The notes below the pieces were generated by a model. The model did no database searches, was not told the DNA's origin, and saw only the letters and a program-made list of their open reading frames with translations. Shown here piece after piece: positions 1 to 7,342 of a DNA stretch of 22,663 nucleotides. This stretch comes from JBHGAV01 sp041946685 (GTDB lineage: Bacteria > Acidobacteriota > Terriglobia > Bryobacterales > Bryobacteraceae). The stretch lies in the NCBI GenBank assembly GCA_041946685.1, contig JBHGAV010000061.1:1-22663 (forward strand). Reading direction: 5' to 3'. Position numbers and translations under genes: made by a program. Numbering within the stretch: position 1 is the first letter of the stretch; each line of letters begins with the position of its first letter.

Positions 1-236
1 GCGTGGATCAGGCTGAAGGTCGCCGCCGTGAACGCTGCCTTCTTCTTGCCGCGCCGCGTCGTCTGCCGCACTAGGGGTGACGAGTTCCACTCGCTGAACG
101 CCACCGCGTACCCCTGGCTCCGCAACCACTGGCTGAGCAGCGCCAACTGAGTGGACTTACCGGATCCGTCGATCCCCTCCACCACGATCAGCCTGCCGCT
201 GTAACGGTTTTGTAACAACTGAAGTGTGCTTCGCAT
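1..236 (-). CDS. tmk: Thymidylate kinase (dTMP kinase), N-terminal part, cut by window edge
   Basis: The reverse strand from an ATG at 236 encodes about 78 residues before the window ends. A P-loop nucleotide-binding motif, EGIDGSGKST, lies at residues 20-29, directly after a short beta-strand (LIVV). This is the signature of thymidylate kinase, a cytoplasmic enzyme that phosphorylates dTMP to dTDP on the route to dTTP. The next visible stretch, with SEWNSS and a basic TTRRGKKK segment, fits the region after the first helix, although the canonical DR(Y/H) and lid motifs lie outside the window. The start is 27 bases from the divergent ppx start, so the two genes share a very short promoter region. 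There is no clear Shine-Dalgarno sequence before this ATG. A related dNMP kinase-like P-loop protein remains possible because only the first third of the gene is visible. Confidence 0.8.
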   Translation of the reverse strand, partial: MRSTLQLLQNRYSGRLIVVEGIDGSGKSTQLALLSQWLRSQGYAVAFSEWNSSPLVRQTTRRGKKKAAFTAATFSLIH

Positions 237-248
237 TCGTGAACTTAC

Positions 249-255
249 TACTATA
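249..255. promoter_or_regulatory. Possible overlapping -10 elements between divergent tmk and ppx
   Basis: The gap between the two divergent starts is only 27 bases and is AT-rich compared with its surroundings. It holds TACTAT (249-254) on the plus strand, 9 bases before the ppx ATG, and TATAGT (255-250) on the minus strand, 13 bases before the tmk ATG. Neither has a convincing -35 hexamer. If they work as -10 boxes, both transcripts would be nearly leaderless. This is inference from motif position only. Confidence 0.25.
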
Positions 256-263
256 GACATTGT

Positions 264-1799
264 ATGCCCCGTTATGCGGCCATCGACATCGGCAGCAATT
301 CCGTCCGCATGCAAGCGGCCGAAGTTGCGCCGGATCAGCCGGTGCGGGTGCTCGCCTCGGACCGCGAGGTGACCAGACTTGGCGAGAGCGTCTATCGCAC
401 GGGCCGGATCGGCCGCGAGGCCGCGTCCTTCACCTGCAGCGTCCTGGAGCGCATGGCTGCCCGCTACCGGTCGCTGGACGTGGCGGGTGTTCGCGCCGTG
501 GCCACTAGTAGTGTCCGGGATGCTCGCAATCAGGATGAGTTCCTCGCTCTCGCCTCCTCCGCTGCCGGGATACCCGTCGAGGTGATTTCGGGCCGCGAGG
601 AGGCGCGCCTGGTCCAGCTCGGCGTCCAATCCAGGTGGCCACAGCCTCCGGACGGCAGGGTGCTGATCCTGGACATAGGAGGCGGAAGCGCCGAGTTGAT
701 CGCCAGCCGGAACGGCCACATGCTGGATGCCGTGTCCAAACCGCTGGGCGCGGTGCGCCTGCGCGAAGTCTTTCTGGCCAGCGACCCTCCTACGCCGGAC
801 CAGCTTCACCGCATGGACGCATACATCGGAGAGAAACTGGACGGGGCGCCTCGGCGTCTGGGGGCCGGCGGCTGGCTTCGTTGCATCGCCACGTCGGCGA
901 CAGCCTCCGCCGTTGCCTCCGCCGTCGGCGGGGTGGCGCGCGAAAGACGTGACGACGCGGACCGCCTTCGGGTGCCGGCTCCCCGCGTGCGCGCTCTCTT
1001 GCGCAGGCTCGGCACCATGGACCTGGCCGCCAGACGCAAGGTGCGCGGCATCGGGCCGCGCCGGGCGGAGATCATAGTTCCCGGCGTGGCGGTGCTGGCC
1101 CGTGTTCTCCAGACCTTCGGGCTGCGCTCTTTCTACTACTCCGCCGCCGGCGTCAGGGACGGGATCATCGCCGACCTTGCGGCGCGCGGCGTGGGCAAGG
1201 AGCGTGCGCAACTCACTTCGGACCAGGCTAAGGAAGTGCAGCGGCTCAGCCGCCGGTACGGCGTGCCGGCCGGCCACGCCCGAAAAGTGGCCGAACTCGC
1301 TCGCGAACTGTTTCACACCTTCCAGCCGATCCACGGGCTCCCCATGGAATCCGGAAGGCTGTTGGAAGCGGCCGCATGGTTGCACGACGTGGGCCACTAT
1401 ATTAGCGACGCGAGCCACCATAAGCATTCTTATTATGTCGTGAGTAATTCGGATCTGCCTGGCTTCACCGGCCCTGAGAGAGAGCTGATCGCCAATCTTT
1501 GCCGGTACCACCGCAAGTCGCTGCCGGCCCCACACCACGAGGGTTTGAAGAGCCTGGATCAGCAGCAGGAGCGGACCCTGAAGCTCCTGTTGCCTTTGCT
1601 GCGGCTGGCGGATGGATTGGACCGGAGCCACCGCCAGCCGGTTCGCTCCATCAGGTGCCAGATTCGGGACGGTGGGGTGACGATCCGGTTGGATTCCTCC
1701 GACGGCATCGAGCTGGAGATCTGGGCCGCACAGCAGGCCGCCGAGATCTTTCAGCAGGTTTACGGGCGGCCGCTTGTGGCTGTGCGTGAGGGGGGATAG
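264..1799 (+). CDS. ppx: Exopolyphosphatase / Ppx-GppA family phosphatase with HD domain
   Basis: The 511-residue product is a Ppx/GppA enzyme, which removes terminal phosphates from polyphosphate or hydrolyses pppGpp in the cytoplasm. The N-terminal actin-like fold shows the first phosphate-binding loop AAIDIGSNSVR (residues 5-15), the SGREEARL segment (109-116) that carries the catalytic glutamate region, and the second glycine-rich loop LDIGGGSAEL (136-145). The C-terminal third is an HD-type domain with LHDVGHYISD (373-382) and later histidines near KHSYY and YHRKS, as in long Ppx enzymes such as E. coli Ppx. The length matches this two-part class. The ATG at 264 gives an N-terminus that fits the family. 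The CHAD coding region starts three bases after the stop, and CHAD domains bind polyphosphate, which favours the polyphosphatase role over pppGpp hydrolysis. The exact substrate preference cannot be read from sequence. Confidence 0.9.
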   Translation: MPRYAAIDIGSNSVRMQAAEVAPDQPVRVLASDREVTRLGESVYRTGRIGREAASFTCSVLERMAARYRSLDVAGVRAVATSSVRDARNQDEFLALASSAAGIPVEVISGREEARLVQLGVQSRWPQPPDGRVLILDIGGGSAELIASRNGHMLDAVSKPLGAVRLREVFLASDPPTPDQLHRMDAYIGEKLDGAPRRLGAGGWLRCIATSATASAVASAVGGVARERRDDADRLRVPAPRVRALLRRLGTMDLAARRKVRGIGPRRAEIIVPGVAVLARVLQTFGLRSFYYSAAGVRDGIIADLAARGVGKERAQLTSDQAKEVQRLSRRYGVPAGHARKVAELARELFHTFQPIHGLPMESGRLLEAAAWLHDVGHYISDASHHKHSYYVVSNSDLPGFTGPERELIANLCRYHRKSLPAPHHEGLKSLDQQQERTLKLLLPLLRLADGLDRSHRQPVRSIRCQIRDGGVTIRLDSSDGIELEIWAAQQAAEIFQQVYGRPLVAVREGG

Positions 1800-1802
1800 C
1801 TC

Positions 1803-2246
1803 ATGGAGACGGCGGCCAGGCGCGGCTTGAAAGCGAGCATCTTGATGCGGGACTATGCCGTCGGACAGGCCGCCGATCTGCTCCGCAGGACCGCCTTCCA
1901 GGCCAACCGGGCGGGGATGTTGCCCAGCGCCGACGCCGTCCACGACTTGCGCGTCTCCATCCGGCGGCTCACCCAGTGCCTCCGGGCGTTCCGCCAGTTC
2001 TTCCCTGAGGCCGGGGCGCGGAAGGTTCGTCAGAGGCTGAAAGCCATGCTGGATCTGGCGTCCGAGGTGCGCAACCGGGACGTCGCGCTGGATCTGCTGC
2101 GCCGGGCCGCGGTCCCTTCCGGCGCCCCGCTCCTCGAAGTGCTTGCCGAGGAGAGAGCCCGCGCCGAGCAGGCACTGCTGAAGGAATTGAGGCTCTGGAA
2201 GAGGAAGAACATCCAGAAGAAATGGCGTGTCCGGCTCGGCTTCTGA
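1803..2246 (+). CDS. CHAD domain protein, N-terminal half
   Basis: This 147-residue product carries the first half of a CHAD (conserved histidine alpha-helical) domain. The hallmark motif is VHDLRVSIRRLTQCLRAF at residues 46-63, with the conserved His47 and basic residues that line the polyphosphate-binding channel in known CHAD structures. A GAGGGGG ribosome binding site (about 1789-1795) precedes the ATG, and the gene lies 3 bases after ppx, so the two are co-transcribed. A normal CHAD domain has two such helical halves and spans roughly 250-300 residues; here the reading frame ends after the first half. The second half continues in another frame from 2227 or 2254. Either the domain is assembled from two chains, or a frameshift in the region 2191-2246 (natural or from assembly) has split one gene of about 300 codons. 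Confidence 0.8.
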   Translation: METAARRGLKASILMRDYAVGQAADLLRRTAFQANRAGMLPSADAVHDLRVSIRRLTQCLRAFRQFFPEAGARKVRQRLKAMLDLASEVRNRDVALDLLRRAAVPSGAPLLEVLAEERARAEQALLKELRLWKRKNIQKKWRVRLGF

Positions 2247-2709
2247 GGCGCACATGAAGAACCTGCGGTGGGATGAATCCTTGAGCGCGGCCCAGAACGC
2301 AAGAGGTGTGCTCCCCGGGTCGGTGTGCGCCTACTTCGAGGCAGGCAGGGAACTGCTGGGAGGCCCCCTGCTTCCGGCCGCCCTGCACCGCTTCCGTCTG
2401 GCAACGAAGGCGCTCCGCTACACGCTGGAGCTCTTCCAGCCTTGTTACGGCCCGGGGTTGGGCCGTTTGCTCTCCCAACTGCGCCGGATTCAAGGCTATC
2501 TCGGCCTCATCAGCGACTACGCGACGGCCACCAAACTCGTTGCCGCGCATCTGGCCGAAACCGCTCCCGAGCGCGTGAGGATCGAAGCCCTGCTCGGCGC
2601 ACGATCCCGGCGGAAGTTCCTCGAACTCCGCCGCTACTGGCGGTGCACCGCCGACGCCGAGGGCGCCGAGCGCCGCTGGCGCAATTATCTGGCGCGCCCG
2701 CGCAGGTAG
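2227..2709 (+). CDS. CHAD domain protein, C-terminal half
   Basis: The product carries the second half of the CHAD domain. Its motif, LHRFRLATKALRYTLELF, has the second conserved histidine and the basic helix of the family, followed by a typical LRRIQGYLGLISDYATA stretch. The GTG at 2227 gives 160 residues and overlaps the upstream frame by 20 bases. An ATG at 2254, seven bases after the upstream stop and preceded by GAGG (2245-2248), gives 151 residues and is an equally good start for translational coupling. Together the two frames add up to about 300 residues, the size of one complete CHAD protein. It ends five bases before the end of the convergent transglutaminase-like gene. The function inferred from the family is polyphosphate binding, next to ppx. 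Confidence 0.75.
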   Translation: MSGSASEAHMKNLRWDESLSAAQNARGVLPGSVCAYFEAGRELLGGPLLPAALHRFRLATKALRYTLELFQPCYGPGLGRLLSQLRRIQGYLGLISDYATATKLVAAHLAETAPERVRIEALLGARSRRKFLELRRYWRCTADAEGAERRWRNYLARPRR

Positions 2710-2714
2710 GATCT

Positions 2715-3326
2715 CTACTTTACGGTCCCGACCTGGCCCGCCGCCATCAGCCGGGCATCCATCCGGCTGAGCGAGCGTTCCATCTCCGGCGTCAGCAGCG
2801 GAGTATGGCGGATGCCGGCCAGGTACTCGGGGATCTCCCAGACGTCTTCTCCTGAGGTCATCCAGCCGATCCGGTCGAACCGCTGGAGATTCACCGGCCG
2901 CGAGTACCGCCGGAGCGTCTTCTCGCCCTTCAAGTTGAAATAGTGCTCGAAGTACGAGATGGCAAGCTCCCGCAGCGTGCGGTAGACCGGCTCCCGAAAG
3001 CGCAGGCCGGCGTAATTGGACTTGGCCAGCGCACCCCAGCACCCCCGCTCGCGGAAGACGGCCAGCACATGATCGTCGTCCCGCACGGCTTCCAGATCGA
3101 GGAGCAGCGGAGGGTGACCCAGCACGCGGAGCGCCGCCGCGCCGAGCAGGGCGCCCTCCATGCAGTGCGCCATGCCCAGTTCGAGCACCCGCCTCGGGGA
3201 GTGGCACGTCGGTCCGCCGCGCTCCTTGTTATACGCCAGATCATCCAGGAAGCGCTGGATCTTGTCGGGCCGGGTGAGTTTGCGGAACACCGCCCGCTCG
3301 CGTCGGTTGAAGCCGTCAAGGAGCAT
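2715..3326 (-). CDS. Transglutaminase-like (cysteine protease fold) conserved protein
   Basis: From the ATG at 3326 this encodes 203 residues with no signal peptide or membrane segment. A possible transglutaminase-like catalytic set is visible: Cys55 in AHCMEGALLGAAAL (residues 53-66), His86 in VRDDDHVLAVF (81-91), and Asn104 in GALAKSNYAGL (98-108). The spacing and the Cys-x-Glu helix followed by a DDHV strand are what a transglutaminase or cysteine-protease core would show. The family is recognised as a conserved hypothetical, and no substrate is known to me. The reading frame remains open far upstream to 3938, but it crosses the divergent membrane protein gene there; an ATG at 3389 would add 21 residues of unconserved appearance and has no ribosome binding site. 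It converges on the CHAD region with five bases between stops and has no visible terminator. Confidence 0.6.
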   Translation of the reverse strand: MLLDGFNRRERAVFRKLTRPDKIQRFLDDLAYNKERGGPTCHSPRRVLELGMAHCMEGALLGAAALRVLGHPPLLLDLEAVRDDDHVLAVFRERGCWGALAKSNYAGLRFREPVYRTLRELAISYFEHYFNLKGEKTLRRYSRPVNLQRFDRIGWMTSGEDVWEIPEYLAGIRHTPLLTPEMERSLSRMDARLMAAGQVGTVK

Positions 3327-3370
3327 TGCTTCTGGACAGCGTACCCCAAAAACCGGCTGTGACGGAGGCG

Positions 3371-3376
3371 TACAAT
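3371..3376 (+). promoter_or_regulatory. Possible -10 element TACAAT before the small membrane protein
   Basis: A TACAAT hexamer lies five bases before the GTG start at 3382. A GGAGG sequence (3364-3368) sits just upstream, rather far from the start for a ribosome binding site. No -35 hexamer resembling TTGACA is seen 16-18 bases upstream. If TACAAT is used, transcription would begin at or very near the start codon. Confidence 0.25.
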
Positions 3377-3381
3377 CGGGT

Positions 3382-3612
3382 GTGTCCATCCGATACAGGC
3401 TGCCCAAGTTCGGCCTGCGGCTGTATGCCGCCTGGTACATGTGCATCGCGATTGGCTTCCTCCTGCTCGGCGTTCGAGCGTGCCTGCTCGGCGCACCGGC
3501 CTGGACGGTGGGGCTGCGCTGGCTGATCGCCGCGGGTTTCGCTATTCTCGCGCTGGCGGAGTGGCGGAAACGTTCCGCCCCCGGCAGCCGCCCTACAATG
3601 AAGGAAGAATGA
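3382..3612 (+). CDS. Small two-helix membrane protein
   Basis: From a GTG at 3382 this frame encodes 76 residues. Two hydrophobic segments are visible, roughly residues 14-30 (around MCIAIGFLLLGV) and 38-54 (around GLRWLIAAGFAILALAEW), with a basic N-terminus and a charged tail ending RKRSAPGSRPTMKEE. I do not recognise a family. Its stop codon overlaps the ATG of the next gene (ATGA at 3609-3612), which implies translational coupling with the five-POTRA protein. It is the first gene of that unit and starts 55 bases from the divergent transglutaminase-like gene. Because it is short and lacks a homologue I can name, the call rests on the coupling, the two clean membrane helices and the open frame. 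Confidence 0.5.
   Translation: MSIRYRLPKFGLRLYAAWYMCIAIGFLLLGVRACLLGAPAWTVGLRWLIAAGFAILALAEWRKRSAPGSRPTMKEE
3594..3606 (+). promoter_or_regulatory. TACAAT hexamer and ribosome binding site before the POTRA gene
   Basis: TACAAT (3594-3599) is directly followed by a purine-rich Shine-Dalgarno sequence, GAAGGAAG (3600-3607), and then the ATG at 3609. The ribosome binding site supports the start that overlaps the upstream stop. The hexamer could be a second promoter inside the upstream gene, but there is no clear -35 element. Confidence 0.4.
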
Positions 3613-4871
3613 TCCCTCTGCTGCTTCTCCTCTTGCTCCAGCCGCCAACGCGCTGGCCGATAGAGAGCCTTGCCGTCGAGGGCAACCGCATCTACTCGGA
3701 GGCCGAAGTTCTCAGCGCGGCCGGCCTCAGGCTCGGTCAGCTCGCAGGAAGGGAGGAGTTCGAGTCGGCGCGGGCCCGGCTCATGGCTACCGGCTATTTC
3801 GGCTCCGCCGGCTACAGCTTCAAACCATCCGCTTCGGGGAAGGGCATCGCCGCTACTCTCGAGGTTTCCGAAATCGCTGAGGTCTACCCCATCGGCTTCG
3901 AGCGGCTGAGCGCATCTCCGGAAGAATTGCTCGCCCATCTGAAGGCGGCCGACCCTCTTTTCCGCGACAACATACCGGCTTCCCGCCAGGTCCTTGACCG
4001 CTTCACCGGGGTGATCGAGTCACTAATGGCTTCGCGCGGCGACAAGACCGCCGTGGCGGGCAAGCTCCTGGCCGACAGGCAGAACCGCATGCGGGTGGTG
4101 TTCGGTCCCTCGGCGCCGCCTCCGGTGGTCGCCGAAGTCCGCTTCTCGGGGAATACCGTCCTTCCGACGGACGTGCTTCAAGCCGCGATTGCGCCGGTGG
4201 CCGTCGGTGCCCCGTACACCGAATCCGGCTTTCGGGATTTCCTCGACGCGAGCATCCGCCCTCTTTACGAGGCCCGGGGCAGAATCCGCGTCGCCTTTCC
4301 CAGGATCGAGGCCGCAAAGTCGCAGGACGTGGAAGGGGTGGCCGTCGCCGTGGAGGTGTCCGAGGGTGAGGTCTACAACCTCGGTACTGTGCGCCTTTCC
4401 GGCGAGGATCTGCCGGAGCAGGAATTGCGCAAGGTGGCCGGTTTTCGCACCGGCGAGATCGCCAATTTCTCCGAGATCGCGGCCGCGATCGAACGGATCA
4501 AGAGCCGGGTCCGCCGCTCAGGGTATCTGAAGGTGGAGACCGGCTCCGAGCGGTCCATTGACGACGAGAAGAAGATAGTGGACCTTGTGGTCTCGGTCGA
4601 GCCTGGACCCCGATATCAGTTCGGACGCCTCACCATCCGGGGTCTTGACCTGGACGGCGAAGCGGAGGTGAAGCGCCTCTGGACCCTCAAGCCGGGGGCG
4701 CCGTACGACATCGAGTATCCGGACTTTTTTCTCCAACGCATCCGCGAGGATGGGGTGTTCGACAACCTGGGCAAGACCAAGGCCGAGGTCAAGATCGACG
4801 ACGCCTCCCGCACGGTAGATGTGACCCTGGTCTTCACCGGCGCCCCGCGTCCTCCCCGGCGGAAATACTGA
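3609..4871 (+). CDS. BamA-like secreted protein with about five POTRA domains and no barrel
   Basis: The 420-residue product begins with a short hydrophobic signal segment (MIPLLLLLLLQPP). Repeated beta-alpha-alpha-beta-beta POTRA units then cover almost the whole protein. Approximate boundaries are 16-88 (starting IESLAVEGNRIYSEAEV), 92-168 (weakest), 172-252 (AEVRFSGNTVLPTDVL), 255-333 (NLGTVRLSGEDLPEQEL) and 335-410 (QFGRLTIRGLDLDGEAEV). In BamA these periplasmic domains bind lipoproteins and nascent outer-membrane proteins, and a C-terminal 16-strand barrel follows. Here the chain ends with a proline- and arginine-rich tail (PRPPRRKY) straight after the last POTRA, with no barrel and no aromatic C-terminus. 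The size is close to that of the POTRA half of BamA alone. It should be periplasmic or membrane-tethered and may act as an accessory to envelope assembly. The coupled small membrane protein upstream could be a partner. No frameshift was noticed at the 3' end. Confidence 0.75.
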   Translation: MIPLLLLLLLQPPTRWPIESLAVEGNRIYSEAEVLSAAGLRLGQLAGREEFESARARLMATGYFGSAGYSFKPSASGKGIAATLEVSEIAEVYPIGFERLSASPEELLAHLKAADPLFRDNIPASRQVLDRFTGVIESLMASRGDKTAVAGKLLADRQNRMRVVFGPSAPPPVVAEVRFSGNTVLPTDVLQAAIAPVAVGAPYTESGFRDFLDASIRPLYEARGRIRVAFPRIEAAKSQDVEGVAVAVEVSEGEVYNLGTVRLSGEDLPEQELRKVAGFRTGEIANFSEIAAAIERIKSRVRRSGYLKVETGSERSIDDEKKIVDLVVSVEPGPRYQFGRLTIRGLDLDGEAEVKRLWTLKPGAPYDIEYPDFFLQRIREDGVFDNLGKTKAEVKIDDASRTVDVTLVFTGAPRPPRRKY

Positions 4872-4973
4872 CATCAGCCCGGGATGGCCCTGCGGCGGCG
4901 CTCGCCTGGAGGGACGCCCCCCGGCACCGCGCCCGGCTACACATTGCGGGCCGCCACGGCTGCCCCGGATCGA

Positions 4974-4997
4974 GCGCTGGCGGCGATTCGCCAGTGC
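4974..4997 (+). other. Hairpin in the 162-base gap between the POTRA and DUF8021-like genes
   Basis: The gap 4872-5033 contains one clear structure. Nine bases at 4974-4982 pair with 4989-4997 (one G-T pair) around a six-base loop. No T-run follows, so it is not a standard intrinsic terminator; it could be a weak terminator for the POTRA transcript or a leader structure ahead of the next gene. I see no convincing promoter hexamers in the gap. Confidence 0.35.
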
Positions 4998-5033
4998 GGC
5001 GCAGCGCAGTGCAAACTAGGGGAGGAGGATATC

Positions 5034-5945
5034 ATGTCTTTGACGAGAATGGCCGTCATTGCAGCCGTGACTGCTCTTGGCGCCCAGGCCCAAGTTGCCT
5101 GCGATCGAGCCTGCCTGACCGGCTATATCGATACTTACTTTGCTGCGCTGGCGGCCAACAATCCGTCTGCTTTGCCCTTGGCAGCGAACGCTAAGATTAC
5201 GGCCAACGGCGAAGTCATGCCGCTGGCCAGGACCTTCTGGCAGGGCGTAAAGGGAACTGCCTACCGCTGGGACATCGTCAACGTGCGGCGTGGCGATACC
5301 GGGACTGAGGCGGTGATCAGCAACGCCGACGGATCGAAAACGATGTTCATGCTGCGCCTGAAGGTGATGGACGGCAAGATCACCGAGATCGAGACAATCA
5401 AGTGCAATAAGGGCGAGGCGGACCAGCTCTGGGACCCCGACGCTTTGCGCGAGGTGTCGTCCTCGCTTCAGCTCTCCATTCGCGAGGTCGAACGCGATTC
5501 CTATTACGATCTTATAGGCACGGCGGAGGGCTACTGGCGCGCTTTCCAGACCAACGGAACGCCGCTCTACCGCCCCGCCCGCCTGTTGCCCGACTGCCGC
5601 CGGTTCGAGAATGGCCTGCAGACCACGGGCATGGTCCGCGACGGCCAGTACCAGTCGGCCGCGCTGAGCTTTGAGAAGGGCGACCTCGTCGGACGCAACC
5701 TCTGGGACCGGCGCTACCCGGTGGTGGACGAGGAGCGCGGGATCGTTTTGTCCATCGTGCGATTCGGGATGAAGGCAGACGCAGAGGGCCGGACCTCGTC
5801 GATCGCGCATGACCGTCTTGTGGGGGAATTCTTTGCCATCAAGTCGGGTTGGATTCAGGAAATCCATGCCGTGCTGGTCAACCGGTCCGACGACCAGCCG
5901 ACCGGCTGGACTCCGGATTACGGCCCCGGCCGCGGCGGCAACTGA
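5034..5945 (+). CDS. Secreted DUF8021-like (SnoaL-like fold) protein
   Basis: The ATG at 5034 is chosen because a perfect GGAGGAGG (5021-5028) lies five bases upstream and a signal peptide follows (MAVIAAVTALGAQAQ, residues 6-20). The reading frame is open further upstream but without a signal or ribosome binding site. The mature protein of about 280 residues opens with DRACLTGYIDTYFAALAAN (24-42) and continues with a segment ending in LRLKVMDGKITEIETI. This resembles the DUF8021 pattern of fungal and bacterial secreted proteins: a conserved Cys-Leu helix, the 'D-x-Y-x-x-A-L' run, and a 'LRLKV-x-DGKI-x-E-I-E' strand of SnoaL/NTF2-like type. A second half (roughly 150-290) has a related alpha+beta look. 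I know of no established biochemical activity. It precedes a Tat-exported enolase-superfamily enzyme, so both would act outside the cytoplasm, perhaps on the same compound. Confidence 0.6.
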   Translation: MSLTRMAVIAAVTALGAQAQVACDRACLTGYIDTYFAALAANNPSALPLAANAKITANGEVMPLARTFWQGVKGTAYRWDIVNVRRGDTGTEAVISNADGSKTMFMLRLKVMDGKITEIETIKCNKGEADQLWDPDALREVSSSLQLSIREVERDSYYDLIGTAEGYWRAFQTNGTPLYRPARLLPDCRRFENGLQTTGMVRDGQYQSAALSFEKGDLVGRNLWDRRYPVVDEERGIVLSIVRFGMKADAEGRTSSIAHDRLVGEFFAIKSGWIQEIHAVLVNRSDDQPTGWTPDYGPGRGGN

Positions 5946-5968
5946 TCATTCCCTCCGCGCGCTGCCGA

Positions 5969-5992
5969 CCGGGAGAAGACGTGTGCTCCCGG
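5969..5992 (+). terminator. Possible terminator hairpin after the DUF8021-like gene
   Basis: A perfect 7-bp inverted repeat, CCGGGAG (5969-5975) and CTCCCGG (5986-5992), is separated by a ten-base loop and lies 23 bases after the stop codon. No T-tract follows, so termination would be weak or factor-assisted. The remaining gap to 6070 holds TAGACT (6031-6036) as a possible -10 box and an AGGAGG-type ribosome binding site around 6055-6062. Confidence 0.35.
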
Positions 5993-6070
5993 GCTCGATG
6001 CAGCCGCGCCCGCAGCGTGGGTTCCTCTGGTAGACTTGCGAGAGCCGTTTATGAGAGGAGGACTACCGAG

Positions 6071-7315
6071 ATGCCAAATTCGGGCGTAAGCCGCCGCTCC
6101 ATGCTGGGAGGGGCTTTCGGCGCCCTGGCGGCCGCAAGACCAGGCGCCGCCGCCGCGGTCGATCCGAAGGAGCCCATCAAGATCACCAAGATCGAGACGT
6201 TTTACGTCTGTCCGCGTTCCGTCTTCGTCAAGATCTCCACCAACACCGGTATTGTCGGCTGGGGAGAACCCTGCCTTGAGGGGAAGTCCGAGACCGTCGC
6301 CGCCGAAGTCCACGACCTGGCCCGCTACCTCGTCGGGCAGGACGCGCGCCAGATCGTCAGGCATTGGGACCGCATGTACAAGGGACTCTATCGCGGGGGG
6401 TCGGTGCGCGTCAGCGCCATCAGCGGCCTCGATCACGCTCTCTGGGACATCTTCGGCAAAGCGCTGGGGCTACCCGTTTGGCAAGTGCTCGGGGGCCCCG
6501 TTCGCGACCGCGTCCGGGTGTACTGGGACCCTATGAACAACGACCCGCCCGAGCTGCTGCTGAAGAAGGTCCGCGAGGAAGGATATACCGCCATCAAGGG
6601 GAGTGGCTTTTCCTGGTCGGGCGTGAAGACCAGGAGGCCATCCGGCGCCATGAGGGGAACTCCCGCCAGTCTCCAGGCCGAAGTCGCCGCTTTCCTGGAA
6701 ATGAAGGAAGCCGTCGGTCCGAACGTGGATGTGATCTATCACGGCGGCGGCGTCGATTACCGCCAGAACATGTACATGATCAAGGCGCTGGAACCGCACA
6801 ACCTGCTGTTTTATGAGATCCACGCCAACAACCACAACTTCGATGACATGGCGGAAATTCAGCGCAAGACCTTCATCCCCATCGCCACCGGAGAGGACGC
6901 CTACACCCGGTGGGAGTTCCGCGACATCCTGGTCAAGGACGCCGCCAGGGTGCTCATGGTCGATCTGACCCACGCGGGCGGCATCACCGAATCGCACTTC
7001 ATCTCCACCATGGCCGAGGCGTTCGAGCGGACGATCTCTCCGCACAACGCGCAGGGTGTCATCAACTTCGCGGCGGCGATGCAGCTCGGGGCAATCACGC
7101 CCAATTTCCTCGCCATCGAAACCACAGACCGCGGCATCGGCGATCCCGGCATGAAGGGCTGGGAGGGCTCCTGGCGCGGTGTTGATATCCTTAAAGAGCC
7201 GTTCAAGGTGGTCGACGGGCATGTGGCCATCCCCACCAAGCCTGGACTTGGCTTTGAGATCGACGAGGACGGGCTGAAGAAGCACCTTGCCGATCAGCCC
7301 TGGCTGCTGCGCTAG
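6071..7315 (+). CDS. Tat-exported enolase-superfamily (MR/MLE-type, galactonate dehydratase-like) enzyme
   Basis: The 414-residue product starts at the ATG after a GAGGAGGA ribosome binding site. A twin-arginine signal, SRRSMLGGAFGALAAA (7-22), directs folded export. The N-terminal capping domain (about 36-145) contains GLDHALWDIFGKALGLPVWQ (119-138), typical of the mandelate racemase/muconate lactonizing group. The barrel domain shows Glu249 (FYEIH), Glu275 (ATGEDAY), Asp298 (VDLTHAGG) and His325 (SPHN), all expected catalytic or metal-binding positions. The first metal ligand, normally Asp in 'D-x-H/N', is His224 (VIYHGGG) in an ungapped comparison from the GPN/GPD anchor, and the canonical 'EEP' is EIH. 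The best family comparison is DgoD-like sugar-acid dehydratases, but the altered site makes the reaction uncertain. It converges on the minus-strand hydrolase gene. Confidence 0.8.
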   Translation: MPNSGVSRRSMLGGAFGALAAARPGAAAAVDPKEPIKITKIETFYVCPRSVFVKISTNTGIVGWGEPCLEGKSETVAAEVHDLARYLVGQDARQIVRHWDRMYKGLYRGGSVRVSAISGLDHALWDIFGKALGLPVWQVLGGPVRDRVRVYWDPMNNDPPELLLKKVREEGYTAIKGSGFSWSGVKTRRPSGAMRGTPASLQAEVAAFLEMKEAVGPNVDVIYHGGGVDYRQNMYMIKALEPHNLLFYEIHANNHNFDDMAEIQRKTFIPIATGEDAYTRWEFRDILVKDAARVLMVDLTHAGGITESHFISTMAEAFERTISPHNAQGVINFAAAMQLGAITPNFLAIETTDRGIGDPGMKGWEGSWRGVDILKEPFKVVDGHVAIPTKPGLGFEIDEDGLKKHLADQPWLLR

Positions 7316-7342
7316 CCCGGCACAGAACCGCGCGCGTCGGCT

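Noticed and set aside
1969..3207. Long minus-strand open frame (412 codons) across the CHAD region and transglutaminase-like gene
   Set aside because: It runs antisense to the two CHAD motifs and out of frame with the transglutaminase-like motifs. The translation is compositionally biased and matches no known domain.
3327..3938. Upstream extension of the transglutaminase-like gene (open frame to 3938)
   Set aside because: The extension crosses the small membrane protein and the start of the POTRA gene on the other strand and lacks conserved features. The ATG at 3326 gives a complete domain.
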